64,000 nucleotides of DNA, taken from positions 1 to 64,000 of the forward strand of contig NZ_JADPEL010000011.1 of NCBI RefSeq assembly GCF_015667795.1. Direction: 5' to 3'. Shown here one piece after another: positions 7,784 to 18,155 of this stretch. This stretch comes from Clostridium sp. D53t1_180928_C8 (lineage in GTDB: Bacteria > Bacillota > Clostridia > Clostridiales > Clostridiaceae). Within the stretch, counting starts at the first letter, position 1; every line of letters begins with the position of its first letter. Under the pieces are notes generated by a model. The model did no database searches. It saw nothing but the letters and a program-made list of their open reading frames with translations, and was not told the DNA's origin. The position numbers and the translations under genes were made by a program.

Positions 7784-8029
7784 CTACAATATTTTCCTTA
7801 TACTATTAATATCATACTCTTTAATTAGCTTTTGTTTATCTTCTGTGTAAATTATTAGACTAACCTTACCTTCTTTATACTTTAAATATCTTCCTTTATT
7901 TTTACTGCCTATTATATTAACTGATTTTCCTCTTTTTAACTCCTTTACATTACTCGAGTTACAATATTCACATTTCTCTTTTAGTGTAAATACTCTTTGA
8001 CAATCTAAACAATAATTCAATCTTTGCAT
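7784..8029 (-). CDS. Small zinc-ribbon protein
   Basis: An 81-residue protein starting MQRLNYC. The N-terminal half has CLDC and CEYC pairs, a zinc-ribbon; the C-terminal half is basic with short beta-strand-like stretches. The chosen ATG at 8029 is eight bases after a GGGGGGAG ribosome binding site. The longer reading would start inside that site and is less likely. Nothing in the neighbourhood indicates a role. Function unknown. Confidence 0.65.
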   Translation of the reverse strand: MQRLNYCLDCQRVFTLKEKCEYCNSSNVKELKRGKSVNIIGSKNKGRYLKYKEGKVSLIIYTEDKQKLIKEYDINSIRKIL

Positions 8030-8169
8030 TATAGCTTCTCCCCCCATAAAAACTTAATCTAAATCATTTACATATTAAATTTATATGAGTTTTAAATTAA
8101 TTATATAACAACATTTATATTAAACATTTTCTATAAAATAATATAATTTTCTCTATTATATATAGCTTT

Positions 8170-9795
8170 CTAAGAATACATCTTATAACTATGATTTTCT
8201 CTAACTGTTGCTATATTATTAGCATGATCCCCTATTCTTTCAAGGTTTGATAACAAGTCAAAAAACATCACTCCTGAACTTGCATAACATTGCTTTGAAT
8301 TTAATCTTGCTATATTATTTTTTCTAAATCGCTTCTCAAGCATATCTATACGCTCTTCAACCTCATTGACAACCTTATCATTGTTTATATCATAATTAGA
8401 AAAACATTTTATAGCAATATCCAATGAATCTAATGTTGCTGTGGAAATTTCTTCAATCTCCTTTAATGCCTGTTTAGACATTTCAATATTATTATTAAAT
8501 TTATTTGTAGCTAGTTCTGCAATATTTTCTGCATGGTCACCTATTCTTTCTATATCATTAATAGTATGATATACCTCACTCACTAACTCCGCATTTTCCT
8601 GAGGCAAGTTATGTTGTGATAATGCTATTAAATATTCTGTAATCTCTCTTTCTAATGTATTAATTATATTTTCATTTTCATATACACTTTTTATATTTTC
8701 ACAATCTCCATAAAAAAATGCTTTCATTGCTAATTGAAAGTTATCTCTCGAAATCTTAGCCATTCTTATAGTCTCTTTAATAACTTGAGTACTTGCAACA
8801 ACTGGAGTTTCTAAAAGTTTTTTATCAAGATATATTGATCCACATACTTCTTTTTCTTCCTCATCAGGCAAAACTTTATTTACAAATTTAACAAAATACC
8901 CCGATATAGGTAAAACTACTAAGGTTATTACTATATTAAATATAGTGTGTGCATTTGCAACCTGTCTTCCTAAATTATTGGGTGTTAAATAAGCTACAAC
9001 CTTTACCACATAAACTGAAAGTGGTAAAAATATTATAGTTCCAAAAATCTTAAACAACAAATGTAATAAGGCCGCCTTTTTAGCTGTTTTATTTGCTGTT
9101 AAAGATGCTATTATTGCTGTAACACAAGTTCCTATATTACATCCTAATACTATTGGAAAGGCTATTTTCATATCTATTGTTCCGGCTGATGCTAGTGCAA
9201 CTAATATTGATGTAGTTGCTGATGAACTTTGTACTATTGCTGTCATTATTACACCAACTAAAACACCAAGTATTGTATACCTTCCCATAATTATAATTAT
9301 CTCTTTAAAAATATCTAATTCTGCTATTGGTTTCATTGATGCTGACATTAGTCCCATCCCCATGAATAATATTCCAAATCCAACCGAAATAACTGCAATA
9401 TCTTTTATCTTTTTTTTCTTAGATGATAACATAAGTATGGCGCCTATTCCTATAAATATAGGTGCAACAACTTCTAAATTAAAGCTTACTATTTGTGCTG
9501 TTATTGTAGTACCTATATTAGACCCTAATATAACTCCTGTAGCTTGTACTAAAGACATAAGTCCAGCATTAACAAAACTAACAACCATAACCGTAGTAGC
9601 ACTCGAACTTTGGATTACAGCCGTTACAATAGTTCCAACTAATACTCCCATTATTTTATTACTTGTTATTTTCTCTAATATTCCCTTTAGCCTTTCTCCT
9701 GCTATATTTTCAAGTCCATCACTCATTAGCTTCATTCCATATAAAAATAATCCTAGTCCCCCAAATATACCTGTAAAAATCTCAAAGTTACTCAT
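8170..9795 (-). CDS. Na/Pi-cotransporter family protein with PhoU-like domain
   Basis: A 541-residue protein. Residues 1-310 are an inverted duplication of transmembrane units, each carrying the QSSSATT signature (near residues 61 and 188) and a GxNIGTxxTA motif, typical of NptA/PNaS sodium-phosphate cotransporters. Residues about 340-535 are a helical PhoU-like cytoplasmic domain with two repeats ending in ERIGDHAENIAE and ERIGDHANNIAT. It probably exports or imports phosphate in a sodium-dependent way and monitors phosphate through the PhoU domain. It is a single gene, with ATG after GAGAGGATATAAGG. No pst or phoPR genes lie nearby. Confidence 0.92.
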   Translation of the reverse strand: MSNFEIFTGIFGGLGLFLYGMKLMSDGLENIAGERLKGILEKITSNKIMGVLVGTIVTAVIQSSSATTVMVVSFVNAGLMSLVQATGVILGSNIGTTITAQIVSFNLEVVAPIFIGIGAILMLSSKKKKIKDIAVISVGFGILFMGMGLMSASMKPIAELDIFKEIIIIMGRYTILGVLVGVIMTAIVQSSSATTSILVALASAGTIDMKIAFPIVLGCNIGTCVTAIIASLTANKTAKKAALLHLLFKIFGTIIFLPLSVYVVKVVAYLTPNNLGRQVANAHTIFNIVITLVVLPISGYFVKFVNKVLPDEEEKEVCGSIYLDKKLLETPVVASTQVIKETIRMAKISRDNFQLAMKAFFYGDCENIKSVYENENIINTLEREITEYLIALSQHNLPQENAELVSEVYHTINDIERIGDHAENIAELATNKFNNNIEMSKQALKEIEEISTATLDSLDIAIKCFSNYDINNDKVVNEVEERIDMLEKRFRKNNIARLNSKQCYASSGVMFFDLLSNLERIGDHANNIATVRENHSYKMYS

Positions 9796-9970
9796 TAACC
9801 TTATATCCTCTCTAATTTAAAAATTTATTTATAGGTTTTTTTTTATTTTAACTATACTTTTTTAATTACTATATTTACTATGTATAATATTAATAATTTA
9901 CAATTACGCTTTTATTCATAAATAGCTATAAATTTCATATACGAACTATCTCTAACACTATTCTTATCTA

Positions 9971-10018
9971 AAAAAACTTAAATAGAACCACAATTTAATA
10001 TAACTCTAAATTGTGGCT
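9971..10018 (-). terminator. Terminator of the giant surface glycosidase gene
   Basis: AGCCACAATTTA pairs with TAAATTGTGGTTC on the minus strand, and a seven-T stretch follows shortly after. It lies 40 nt past the stop codon at 10058. Confidence 0.7.
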
Positions 10019-10057
10019 ATTTAACTTTATTAAATAAAAGAAAATTATTACTTAAAC

Positions 10058-13000
10058 TTAACTCTTTAAATACTTATTTTTTCTTCTACATAATCTTATT
10101 CCAATAATAACTGATAATATACCTACAACAGTTGTACTCCCTAAAGCAACCTCTCCTGTTTTCGGTAATTTATTATTGTTGCTTCTAGAACTAACATCTA
10201 CTATAGAACCATTATTTTCTGCTATATTATTATTGATTTTATTTGACTTTAAAGAAACTAACTCAGATATAGCTTTTTCTAATAATTCTTCAATATTTTC
10301 TAGATCCTTTTCAGAGGCATCATTATATTTCATTACATTATTTGCTTTTAAAGCAATTTTTTGTAACTTATTCCATGAATCTTTAGTATAATCTGCTTCA
10401 TTTAATAATTCTACCTTATTTAATAATTCTTCAAGTTTATCCCTGCTTGGCTTTAATCTTAGATTTAAATATGCTCTCATTAAATTATTATAAGCTTTAT
10501 CTATCTCTTCTTGAATTGCTTTTTCATTAACTAAAACTACCTTTGCTTTTTCAAGTTCACTTTGCAAATTTAACCACGTTGTAGCAATATAGTTATTTTC
10601 TTTATTACTTAATTCTAGAATCATATTTATAAGACTCTTAAGATTCTCCCTTTTAATATTATCTTTAACTAATTCATCTATAGATTTTTGTAACTTATCT
10701 ATAGTTTTATTAACATCATCTTTTAAAGCATTTTTGTCCTCATAAACCTTTTTAGCCTCATTTAGACAATTTTGTAATTTATCCCAAGAATCCGATGTAT
10801 ACTCTAATTCTATTAACGCTCCTGCAATATCAATAATAGCCTTTAAAGCTCCCTTATCACCTGCTTCAAACTCAAGCATCCAAATAACATTTATTAATCT
10901 ATTTGCAACTGCTTCTACCTCTACCTTCATAGCTTCTTCATTATTATAAACTAATTTTGCTTCACCTAATGCTGAATTAAATTCTTTAACTACCGCTGGC
11001 ACAAGGTCTTTTAGCAATCCCTCTGATATGGCCTCCTCCGCATAAGAAATAGCTACTTTTAATAATGTTTTATCTACTTTAATATCTGGATCAATTGACT
11101 TATCTATTATTATTATACTAGCTGTTGCTCCAGCTATAGAAATTTCTTTGCCTTCTCCATCTGCAATCTTTCCTTCTTGAGAACTAAACACTATATTTTC
11201 ACCAATATCTTTTGACTTAAATACTAACTTAATAATATCCTTATCATTTTCTACTTCTTGTCCCTTTGTTGAAATTAAAACTCTAACTTTATTGTCTACA
11301 ACTTTAGTTGTAATAATATATCTATATTCATTTATTACTCTTGCTTCTACGAAATCAACCTTTGAACCATCAAATTCAACTTCAAAATCCATAGCAAAAA
11401 TTCCATTTTGTAAATTATTAGTACTAACCACTAAGTCAAAGTTATTTCCTAGTACAACTTTTTCTTCTAATTTAAATCCAAGTGAAGGATTTAAATTCTC
11501 AACTTCTTCTAGTTCATTTTTAGCGCTATTTAACCTTTGAACTAATCTATCTATTTGAACTTGTGCTGAAGTTATATCTTCATATACACTCCTAGCTTCA
11601 TTATATACAGACATTAATTTATCATAAGATTCTTCTGTATACTTACTTGCATCTAATACTTCAACTTCATCTAATAAAGCTTTTAATTCATTTCTAGTTA
11701 CTTTTCCTAATGCGTTATCTATTTCACCTAATTTAAATCTAGTACCCATAATATAAGTGTTGTTATTAGTATTAGTATCAAAGTTCCCATAAGAATTTAA
11801 AAAGAATGTACCATCACTCATAACTACGTTACCAGCATATCCACAATCTCCAGCTTTAGTAGAATTAGTATAATCTTTTCCTAATCTAATTCTATACTCA
11901 CCATCTCTACCATTTATTAAATCTTCATAAGTTCCAACCCAACCTATCCAATCTCCAGCCATCCAATCATTATCTGATGTATTTCCATCCTGTCTAGTAT
12001 CTAATTTAATCTCCCTAAAGCTTATTAATAGCCTTCCACTTATTGGATCATAAACAGCTTTATGTCTTTCACCATTTAATGAACCTTGAACCTCTCTTGG
12101 TCTACTCCATGTTTTACCTTCATCATCTGAATAGAAAATAGTTGATGTGTGCTTATGAGATTGACTTCTTGCAAGAGCAACTATGCGCTTCCCATCTGGT
12201 GATCTAAACATACCAACTTCACATATTTGATATTTAGACTCTAACTCTCTATACTCACTTAAATATGGTTCTGGATCTGACCATTTCTCATTCCCATTTT
12301 CATCAAATGTTAAGTAAGTTTTATAGTTAACATAGTCATAATCATGAAATACGCCCATCCACTTATCAATAAAATTTCCCTTCTCATCTTTTAATTGAAC
12401 TAAACTTGCCATAGCAACAATAGTTCTAATTCCAGTATTCCATTCTGTGTAATCCCCCCAAGTTTCGCCATTATCATCAGATATTGATGTTTTAAAACCT
12501 CTAAATGTACTTCCATGCCACTCTGGTCCACCAGAAATAGATATTAACTTTTGGCTACCATCTACAAGATTAAGCTTGTATATAGTAGGGGTTTCCTCCG
12601 ATGATTTCCAAGTTTCATTAGCTAGAACTCTCCTTTTCCATGTTAATCCTCCATCAGTACTCTTACTTAATAAAGCTTCCCCAAAGCCATGTCCTTTTGG
12701 ATAAACAGTTAGTATTGTTTTATCATCATCTAATAAAATAGTATCTGGCTGTCCAAGATATTGTCCTTCCTCTCTATCTATAACTATTTGTTTATCTGAT
12801 GTAATATCATAAGATTCTAATGTATTTTGATAATTTATTCTTTTATTAACCCTAACATCAACATTTTCAATAAATTCTTCATCTTTGTTTGACACTGTAA
12901 TAACAGTATCACCATAAGATGCCCCTGTAATTAATCCATTTTCATCTACTGTTGCAATATTAGAATCTTTACTTTTAAATACAACTTTATCATCAACTTT

Positions 13001-16000
13001 ATCGCTAATTAAATCTGCAATAATTTGAACTTTTTCATTAACATAAACCTCTTTATAGTTACTATCAACATTTAATCCATTTACAGCTTTAGCTTCAATT
13101 ACTTCTTCAGCTGTTAACGCCCTATTATAAACCTTAATCTCGTCTACTTCTCCAACAAATCCCCTACCACCAATAAATGCTAAAGGGGCTTTCATTGGAT
13201 TATTCTTAGTATATTCATTATTATTTCCAACCTTTTCTCCATTTACATATAAAGCTAATCCTTCTGATTTTGAATTAGTATATGCCATATGAACCCATTT
13301 ATTTTTAGATATTTCTGTAGGAAAGCTTAATGTACCTTCATTAACATGTACTCCTGGTTTTGCTGAATTAACTCCAACTCCAACAGCTAAATCTAACGAT
13401 AAAGAGTTTTGTTCTGATGATCCAGTTGCAACTCTACCATCCCACATAACTGAAGCCGTACCATCTTCATTGCCTCTTTTTACCCAGAATGATATTGTCC
13501 AATTTTCCTGCAAATCTGCTGGATCTTTAATTTTAACATTATCAGTTCCTACATTAAAATTTAAAGCCTTTCCCGACTTTCCTTCTATAATATTTGCTCC
13601 ATCTATTTTTCCATTATATAAGGAACCATCCCCCCATGAATTCTTAACTACATTACCATCTATATTATCAAAGCTATAATAAGCCACCCTTGCTGAATCT
13701 TCTATAGAGCCTTTATTGACAATTATATTTATAGTTGCTTTCTTTGATGAATCTTGTACTGATGTTGCTGTAATTTTTGCTGTACCTACTTTAATTCCTT
13801 TAGTTACACCCTTGCTATTAACCGTTACAACATCTTCATTGCTTGATGTCCATACTACATTTTTATTTAATGCATTTTCTGGTAACACAGTAACTGCTAA
13901 TTCAATACTTTCACCTAATTTTATAGTAGAATCTCCATTATTAATTTCAACTGAATCAATTATATTTACTCCATTATTTTTTAATTCAGTATACTTTTTA
14001 GTTATATTTTTAATTTCATCTTTAATTGATGCCATATCTTCTGGAATCATAGCCCTAGTTTCATCTGTTGCATATTTTGCTCCCCCATGTTCACCAATAC
14101 CATTTTTTGTTCCATCATAATTTAACTTAACTGTATCTAATAATTTATCTACATCATCTTTTAAAGATGTTATTTCATTTTTCATCATATATAACTTATT
14201 TACATCTCTTATACCTTCAGCTATTTTTTCTAACCTTACAGAACTCTTAGAAGTTTTATCTATTGAATCTTTTTCATCTGGATATATTAAAAAGGTATCT
14301 CCAGCTTCAAAAGCCCAATGCGTTGTATCTATAAGTGGATCTTTAACCCAAGCATCAAATGCCCATCTCATATATCCTGTTGCACCTTGAGCTGCGGTAA
14401 ACATCATAGTCCAATAACTTTCTCCTGGCATACTTAAAGCTAATGAATTTGGAAAATGCTCAGTACAAGTATATATTGTTGTTTTATATTCTTTTTCTGA
14501 ATTATTTCTATCAGAAACAAAACTCTTATAATCTGCTAAACTTCCCTTTGCAGCAGTTGAACCAACACTCAAATCATCTATCCTATCAGTTATATGCTTA
14601 TATCCTGTGCTAAAATGATCCATCGCAGCTGCTTTTTTAAGGACCTTATCATGCCTATTTTTGACCTTATCTATTACATCAAAGGCCTTATCCATATTAA
14701 CTCTTTCATCTATTCCTATATAAGTATCCTCGAACCATCCTTTTTCATCTAAATGTTCAACTAACTTATTTAAAAATTGTAACCATACTTCTTCATATCT
14801 ATCTGTTCCCGCAGGCAAATTTTCTACCTTTGTAGTTTGTGTAGCTTCATCATAGTACTTAACATTATTTCCCCATGGAATCATACTATAACATACTATT
14901 TTATCACCAATACCTAAATCTTTATTAAATTTAACCCATTTATCAAAATCAGTATAATCAAATCTAAATGTTCCATCTGCACTTCTAATCCATTTTATCA
15001 TTGATGGATATCTTATTTCATTTTCACTATAAGTTTGTCCTCCCCATGCTTCTTCAACTATTGAAGCTGTAATGGCATGACCACCTAACTCTTTATACTT
15101 TAACATATGAGGTTTTAAAATCTCTAAATGCTCTTCTGAAAATGGTTTTAATCCATAGTACTCAGCAGAACTATAAGGATATTGCCAAGCTTCAAAATCA
15201 AATCCATAATCACTACTATTTGGCATTGTTGCATCTAAAACTTCTAATAAATAATTAAATGTCATATTATCAACACCATCTGCAGTTACTGTTATAATCC
15301 CTTCATAAACTCCTGAATCTGTATTTGCTGGAACATTAATTTCAATCCAAATTGGTTGAAGTGAATTAAACTCAACGTCAACTGGATCTTCTGTATATAA
15401 TATATCTGGAACACTAACTTTGTAATTATCATCATTTGGAGTATTTTGTGGGCCATCACTTGAAGCATGATATCCTGCATCTCCAATGTAAGCCTTTGTT
15501 TCTTTAAGGAATGTAGTTATAATATTCTCAGATGATATTACATTTTCTCCGGAAATAAAGTCACTAGATGAAACTGTAACATTTTTTAATTCTCCTTCTT
15601 TTGATGCAACAATAATCTCGGATATAGCCTTATCAGCTTTCCATGCATATAACTCTTCTTTCATATTACCTAATTCTAATACTTCTTTATATCTATCTTG
15701 AGTATAGTGTGAATTAGTATCAACTATAGTTCCATGCATTGATGTATTTGCCTTCCTAACAGTTACATTAATAGTATCACTTAAGCCAAACTCATCTGAA
15801 GTAGCTCTAATAATAACATTTCCTTCTCCAATAGCTTTAATTATGCCATTTTCAGAAACAGTTGCAATTGCTTCATTATCACTAGAATATACAATATCAT
15901 CTGCCACTGAATAACTTGGAGTAAATACTGGTGTTAATTGCTTTTTAGCGCCTTTAACCAGTTCTATGTCTTCTCCCATTTCAATTTTAGTAACCTGATA

Positions 16001-16546
16001 TTTCTCATGAAGTATTTCAACTCTGTCAACTTGAATAACTGCTTGATTATGACTTGAATTAGAATTTATTCCTGTTGCTTCTGCTTTTAATGTATATTGT
16101 CCTTCTGTTAATCCTCCAAAAGCATAAGCTGGAGAGGTATTATCTACTCTTGCATCAACTATAACTTCACTACCTTCTATAATGTTTCCATTTGTATCAA
16201 ATAGTGAATATTTAGTTTTCCCATTTTGTGGAGTCTTATTTCCATAAACCTCAATTCTATTACCAACAAAGTCAACAGTATAATATTTTTGTTCTGGATT
16301 TATTTCTCCATTACTTAAAACATTATAATGTTCTGATTTATTACCTGATCCACCTGCTACCCACCCATTACCATAATAAGTGAAATAATTAATTTCCCCT
16401 GAAGTTTTAGTATCCTCAATTATAGTTCTTATATTACTTTTTAACTCATTTGCATAAGCTATTAAAGTATTAGTTGGAATATAGTTTATTAAAAATATAA
16501 AGCCTAAAAACACCACCTTAAAATTAAATTCTTTCTTCCCCCTCAC
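10058..16546 (-). CDS. Wall-anchored multidomain glycosidase (GH123/DUF4091-like plus sialidase-like)
   Basis: A 2162-residue surface protein. Order: signal peptide (1-32, cleavage after AYA); beta domain (50-180); Big_2 (185-265); GH123-like/DUF4091 region (270-790) with adjacent acids Asp613-Glu614 in GIDERV, the position of the Asp-Glu pair in GH123 beta-N-acetylgalactosaminidases; Big_2 (865-945); LamG/concanavalin fold (955-1150); Big_2 (1165-1235); sialidase-like propeller (1245-1605) with Asp boxes at 1296-1303, 1356-1363 and 1473-1480; FIVAR (1616-1680); cohesin-like beta domain (1690-1815); four FIVAR-type helical repeats (1825-2100); LPKTG at 2127-2131, membrane helix and basic tail. 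It is probably sortase-anchored and acts on sialylated, GalNAc-containing host glycans. Sialidase catalytic integrity was not verified. GTG start seven bases after GGAGG. It follows an ABC sugar importer. Confidence 0.87.
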   Translation of the reverse strand: MRGKKEFNFKVVFLGFIFLINYIPTNTLIAYANELKSNIRTIIEDTKTSGEINYFTYYGNGWVAGGSGNKSEHYNVLSNGEINPEQKYYTVDFVGNRIEVYGNKTPQNGKTKYSLFDTNGNIIEGSEVIVDARVDNTSPAYAFGGLTEGQYTLKAEATGINSNSSHNQAVIQVDRVEILHEKYQVTKIEMGEDIELVKGAKKQLTPVFTPSYSVADDIVYSSDNEAIATVSENGIIKAIGEGNVIIRATSDEFGLSDTINVTVRKANTSMHGTIVDTNSHYTQDRYKEVLELGNMKEELYAWKADKAISEIIVASKEGELKNVTVSSSDFISGENVISSENIITTFLKETKAYIGDAGYHASSDGPQNTPNDDNYKVSVPDILYTEDPVDVEFNSLQPIWIEINVPANTDSGVYEGIITVTADGVDNMTFNYLLEVLDATMPNSSDYGFDFEAWQYPYSSAEYYGLKPFSEEHLEILKPHMLKYKELGGHAITASIVEEAWGGQTYSENEIRYPSMIKWIRSADGTFRFDYTDFDKWVKFNKDLGIGDKIVCYSMIPWGNNVKYYDEATQTTKVENLPAGTDRYEEVWLQFLNKLVEHLDEKGWFEDTYIGIDERVNMDKAFDVIDKVKNRHDKVLKKAAAMDHFSTGYKHITDRIDDLSVGSTAAKGSLADYKSFVSDRNNSEKEYKTTIYTCTEHFPNSLALSMPGESYWTMMFTAAQGATGYMRWAFDAWVKDPLIDTTHWAFEAGDTFLIYPDEKDSIDKTSKSSVRLEKIAEGIRDVNKLYMMKNEITSLKDDVDKLLDTVKLNYDGTKNGIGEHGGAKYATDETRAMIPEDMASIKDEIKNITKKYTELKNNGVNIIDSVEINNGDSTIKLGESIELAVTVLPENALNKNVVWTSSNEDVVTVNSKGVTKGIKVGTAKITATSVQDSSKKATINIIVNKGSIEDSARVAYYSFDNIDGNVVKNSWGDGSLYNGKIDGANIIEGKSGKALNFNVGTDNVKIKDPADLQENWTISFWVKRGNEDGTASVMWDGRVATGSSEQNSLSLDLAVGVGVNSAKPGVHVNEGTLSFPTEISKNKWVHMAYTNSKSEGLALYVNGEKVGNNNEYTKNNPMKAPLAFIGGRGFVGEVDEIKVYNRALTAEEVIEAKAVNGLNVDSNYKEVYVNEKVQIIADLISDKVDDKVVFKSKDSNIATVDENGLITGASYGDTVITVSNKDEEFIENVDVRVNKRINYQNTLESYDITSDKQIVIDREEGQYLGQPDTILLDDDKTILTVYPKGHGFGEALLSKSTDGGLTWKRRVLANETWKSSEETPTIYKLNLVDGSQKLISISGGPEWHGSTFRGFKTSISDDNGETWGDYTEWNTGIRTIVAMASLVQLKDEKGNFIDKWMGVFHDYDYVNYKTYLTFDENGNEKWSDPEPYLSEYRELESKYQICEVGMFRSPDGKRIVALARSQSHKHTSTIFYSDDEGKTWSRPREVQGSLNGERHKAVYDPISGRLLISFREIKLDTRQDGNTSDNDWMAGDWIGWVGTYEDLINGRDGEYRIRLGKDYTNSTKAGDCGYAGNVVMSDGTFFLNSYGNFDTNTNNNTYIMGTRFKLGEIDNALGKVTRNELKALLDEVEVLDASKYTEESYDKLMSVYNEARSVYEDITSAQVQIDRLVQRLNSAKNELEEVENLNPSLGFKLEEKVVLGNNFDLVVSTNNLQNGIFAMDFEVEFDGSKVDFVEARVINEYRYIITTKVVDNKVRVLISTKGQEVENDKDIIKLVFKSKDIGENIVFSSQEGKIADGEGKEISIAGATASIIIIDKSIDPDIKVDKTLLKVAISYAEEAISEGLLKDLVPAVVKEFNSALGEAKLVYNNEEAMKVEVEAVANRLINVIWMLEFEAGDKGALKAIIDIAGALIELEYTSDSWDKLQNCLNEAKKVYEDKNALKDDVNKTIDKLQKSIDELVKDNIKRENLKSLINMILELSNKENNYIATTWLNLQSELEKAKVVLVNEKAIQEEIDKAYNNLMRAYLNLRLKPSRDKLEELLNKVELLNEADYTKDSWNKLQKIALKANNVMKYNDASEKDLENIEELLEKAISELVSLKSNKINNNIAENNGSIVDVSSRSNNNKLPKTGEVALGSTTVVGILSVIIGIRLCRRKNKYLKS

Positions 16547-16661
16547 TTCATATCCTCCTTAAATTTAAAATATTATAAAAAAGCCATAAAGTTAATAATC
16601 TAGATATTAAATTATATATCTTACCTGTACTACTACCTTATAGCTTCTTTAAAAACAACCT

Positions 16662-16696
16662 TTATTTATCTTATTTATCTTATTTATCTTATTTAA
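16662..16696. repeat. 9-bp tandem repeat (TTATTTATC, about 3.8 copies)
   Basis: Three exact copies of TTATTTATC and a partial fourth lie in the leader of the surface glycosidase gene, about 115 nt before its start codon. Copy number could vary between strains by slippage; any effect on expression is speculative. Confidence 0.7.
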
Positions 16697-16836
16697 TTTT
16701 AAATTCACTTCATGCATATTTTATTTTATGTAACCTAATTAACCATTAAGATTAAAGTGATTTCTTCTTACAATAACTACTTCTTCTAAGATTATATTTC
16801 AACTAATTTTGCTTCATTCATAACTGCCATTAATAT

Positions 16837-16850
16837 TTAATACGTTTACA
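16837..16850 (-). promoter_or_regulatory. cre-like catabolite-response box
   Basis: The minus-strand sequence TGTAAACGTATTAA matches 12 of 14 positions of the CcpA consensus TGWAANCGNTNWCA. It lies in the long leader of the surface glycosidase gene, downstream of AT-rich -10-like sequences, where CcpA could act as a roadblock. Unproven. Confidence 0.35.
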
Positions 16851-16999
16851 CAAAGCATATTTATTACTAACTAAGTTTTCCTCTTTACTCTCTTAATTAT
16901 ATTATATATATTAATTTTTTGTATATTTTTTGAAATTTTTATATTTATTTCCTAGATATAATTTGAAATTTTTTTATATTCTTTGATTAAAAAATAAAA

Positions 17000-17046
17000 A
17001 AAATGACCGTATGATATTGAATTTTTAAATTCAATATCATACGGTC
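17000..17046 (-). terminator. Strong terminator of the ABC importer operon
   Basis: Twenty-base perfectly complementary arms (17005-17024 and 17027-17046) with a two-base loop, followed on the minus strand by a run of T. It starts 10 nt after the ATPase stop codon and separates the importer from the surface glycosidase gene. Confidence 0.9.
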
Positions 17047-17055
17047 TATTACACT

Positions 17056-18138
17056 TTAATTTATTCTTAATTCAGTTTCTGCATCGAAGAAATGTAAAGC
17101 ACCTAAGTCAAATCCAAACTTATGCTTTTCTCCTGTTTCATATGGATGATATCCAGGAACTGTAATTACAAGATCTTTTCCGCTTTTTAATTTAACATAT
17201 AAAGTTTTTTCTTTTCCTAAAACTTCTATTACATCAATTGTACATTCAAATGCATCTTTTTCAGAATTTCCTACAAATCTTTCAGAACGAATTCCTAAGT
17301 ATACATCCTTACCATCATAGCTAGCTAATGATTTTAAATCTTCATCTGATGGAGTTAAAGAAATTAATCCATCTTCAGATACAAATTTATTTCCATCTAT
17401 CTTTCCTTTGATCATGTTAATTGTTGGTGATCCTATAAATTTAGCAACAAACATATTTTGTGGTTTTTCATAGAATTCATATGGTTTACCAACTTGTTGT
17501 ATCTTACCGTCATTCATAAGAACTATTTTAGTTGCCATTGTCATAGCTTCTACTTGGTCATGTGTTACATAAATAGAAGTAGTTCCTAACGCTTTATGAA
17601 TCCTAACTAATTCAACTCTCATATGCTCTCTTAACTTAGCATCTAGATTTGAAAGAGGTTCGTCCATTAAGAATACGCTAGGCTTTCTAACTATAGCTCT
17701 TCCTAAAGCAACTCTTTGTCTTTGACCTCCAGATATATCTGATGGTTTAGAATATAAATATTTTTCTATTTGTAATAATTTTGCAGCTTCAGTAACACGT
17801 TCATTAATAATATTTTTTCTTTCTTTTCTCATTGATAAAGAGAATGCCATATTATCATAAACTGTCATGTGTGGATATAGAGCATAACTTTGGAAAACCA
17901 TAGCTATGTCTCTATCTTTAGAAGCTAGTTTATTAACTCTTTTCTCACCAAATATTAAATCACCTTCAGTAATTGAGTTTAAACCTGCAATCATACGTAA
18001 TAATGTAGTTTTACCACATCCTGATGGTCCTAATATTACACAGAAATCCTTATCTTCTATTTCTAAATTTATATGTCTTAACGTAAAATCTTCTCTACTT
18101 TCATATTTCTTTCCTATATTATTTAATGTTACCTTCAT
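17056..18138 (-). CDS. Sugar ABC transporter ATP-binding protein, MsmK/UgpC type
   Basis: A 360-residue ATPase. Walker A is GPSGCGKTT, the signature ISGGQRQR, Walker B VFLMDEPLSNLDAK and the switch His in THDQVEAM. The C-terminal third (about 240-360) is the TOBE/OB regulatory domain of MalK/MsmK/UgpC proteins, as the length also shows. It should form the cytoplasmic dimer energising the two permeases encoded just upstream (17 nt before this gene). It ends the five-gene importer operon and is followed by a strong terminator. MsmK-type ATPases can serve several importers; whether this one does is unknown. Confidence 0.93.
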   Translation of the reverse strand: MKVTLNNIGKKYESREDFTLRHINLEIEDKDFCVILGPSGCGKTTLLRMIAGLNSITEGDLIFGEKRVNKLASKDRDIAMVFQSYALYPHMTVYDNMAFSLSMRKERKNIINERVTEAAKLLQIEKYLYSKPSDISGGQRQRVALGRAIVRKPSVFLMDEPLSNLDAKLREHMRVELVRIHKALGTTSIYVTHDQVEAMTMATKIVLMNDGKIQQVGKPYEFYEKPQNMFVAKFIGSPTINMIKGKIDGNKFVSEDGLISLTPSDEDLKSLASYDGKDVYLGIRSERFVGNSEKDAFECTIDVIEVLGKEKTLYVKLKSGKDLVITVPGYHPYETGEKHKFGFDLGALHFFDAETELRIN

Positions 18139-18155
18139 ATCTACTATCTCCTATC

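Larger units (their letters stand above)
16547..17055. other. 509-bp non-coding region before the surface glycosidase gene
   Basis: Contains, in minus-strand order, the importer-operon terminator, an AT-rich stretch with TATAAT-like runs near 16890-16905, a cre-like box (16837-16850) and a 9-bp tandem repeat (16662-16696). No conserved small gene was found; only very short open frames such as a 9-codon one are present. It probably holds the glycosidase gene's own promoter and a long leader. Confidence 0.55.

Noticed and set aside
9362-9820. Long plus-strand open frame opposite the Na/Pi cotransporter
   Set aside because: It is antisense to a gene with clear family motifs, has low-complexity hydrophobic text and no ribosome binding site.
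13716-14120. 134-codon plus-strand open frame within the surface glycosidase gene
   Set aside because: Antisense shadow of the Big_2/GH123-like coding region; composition follows the opposite strand.
16662-16696. Tandem repeat considered as a CRISPR-like array
   Set aside because: Units are 9 bp with no spacers; simple slippage repeat.
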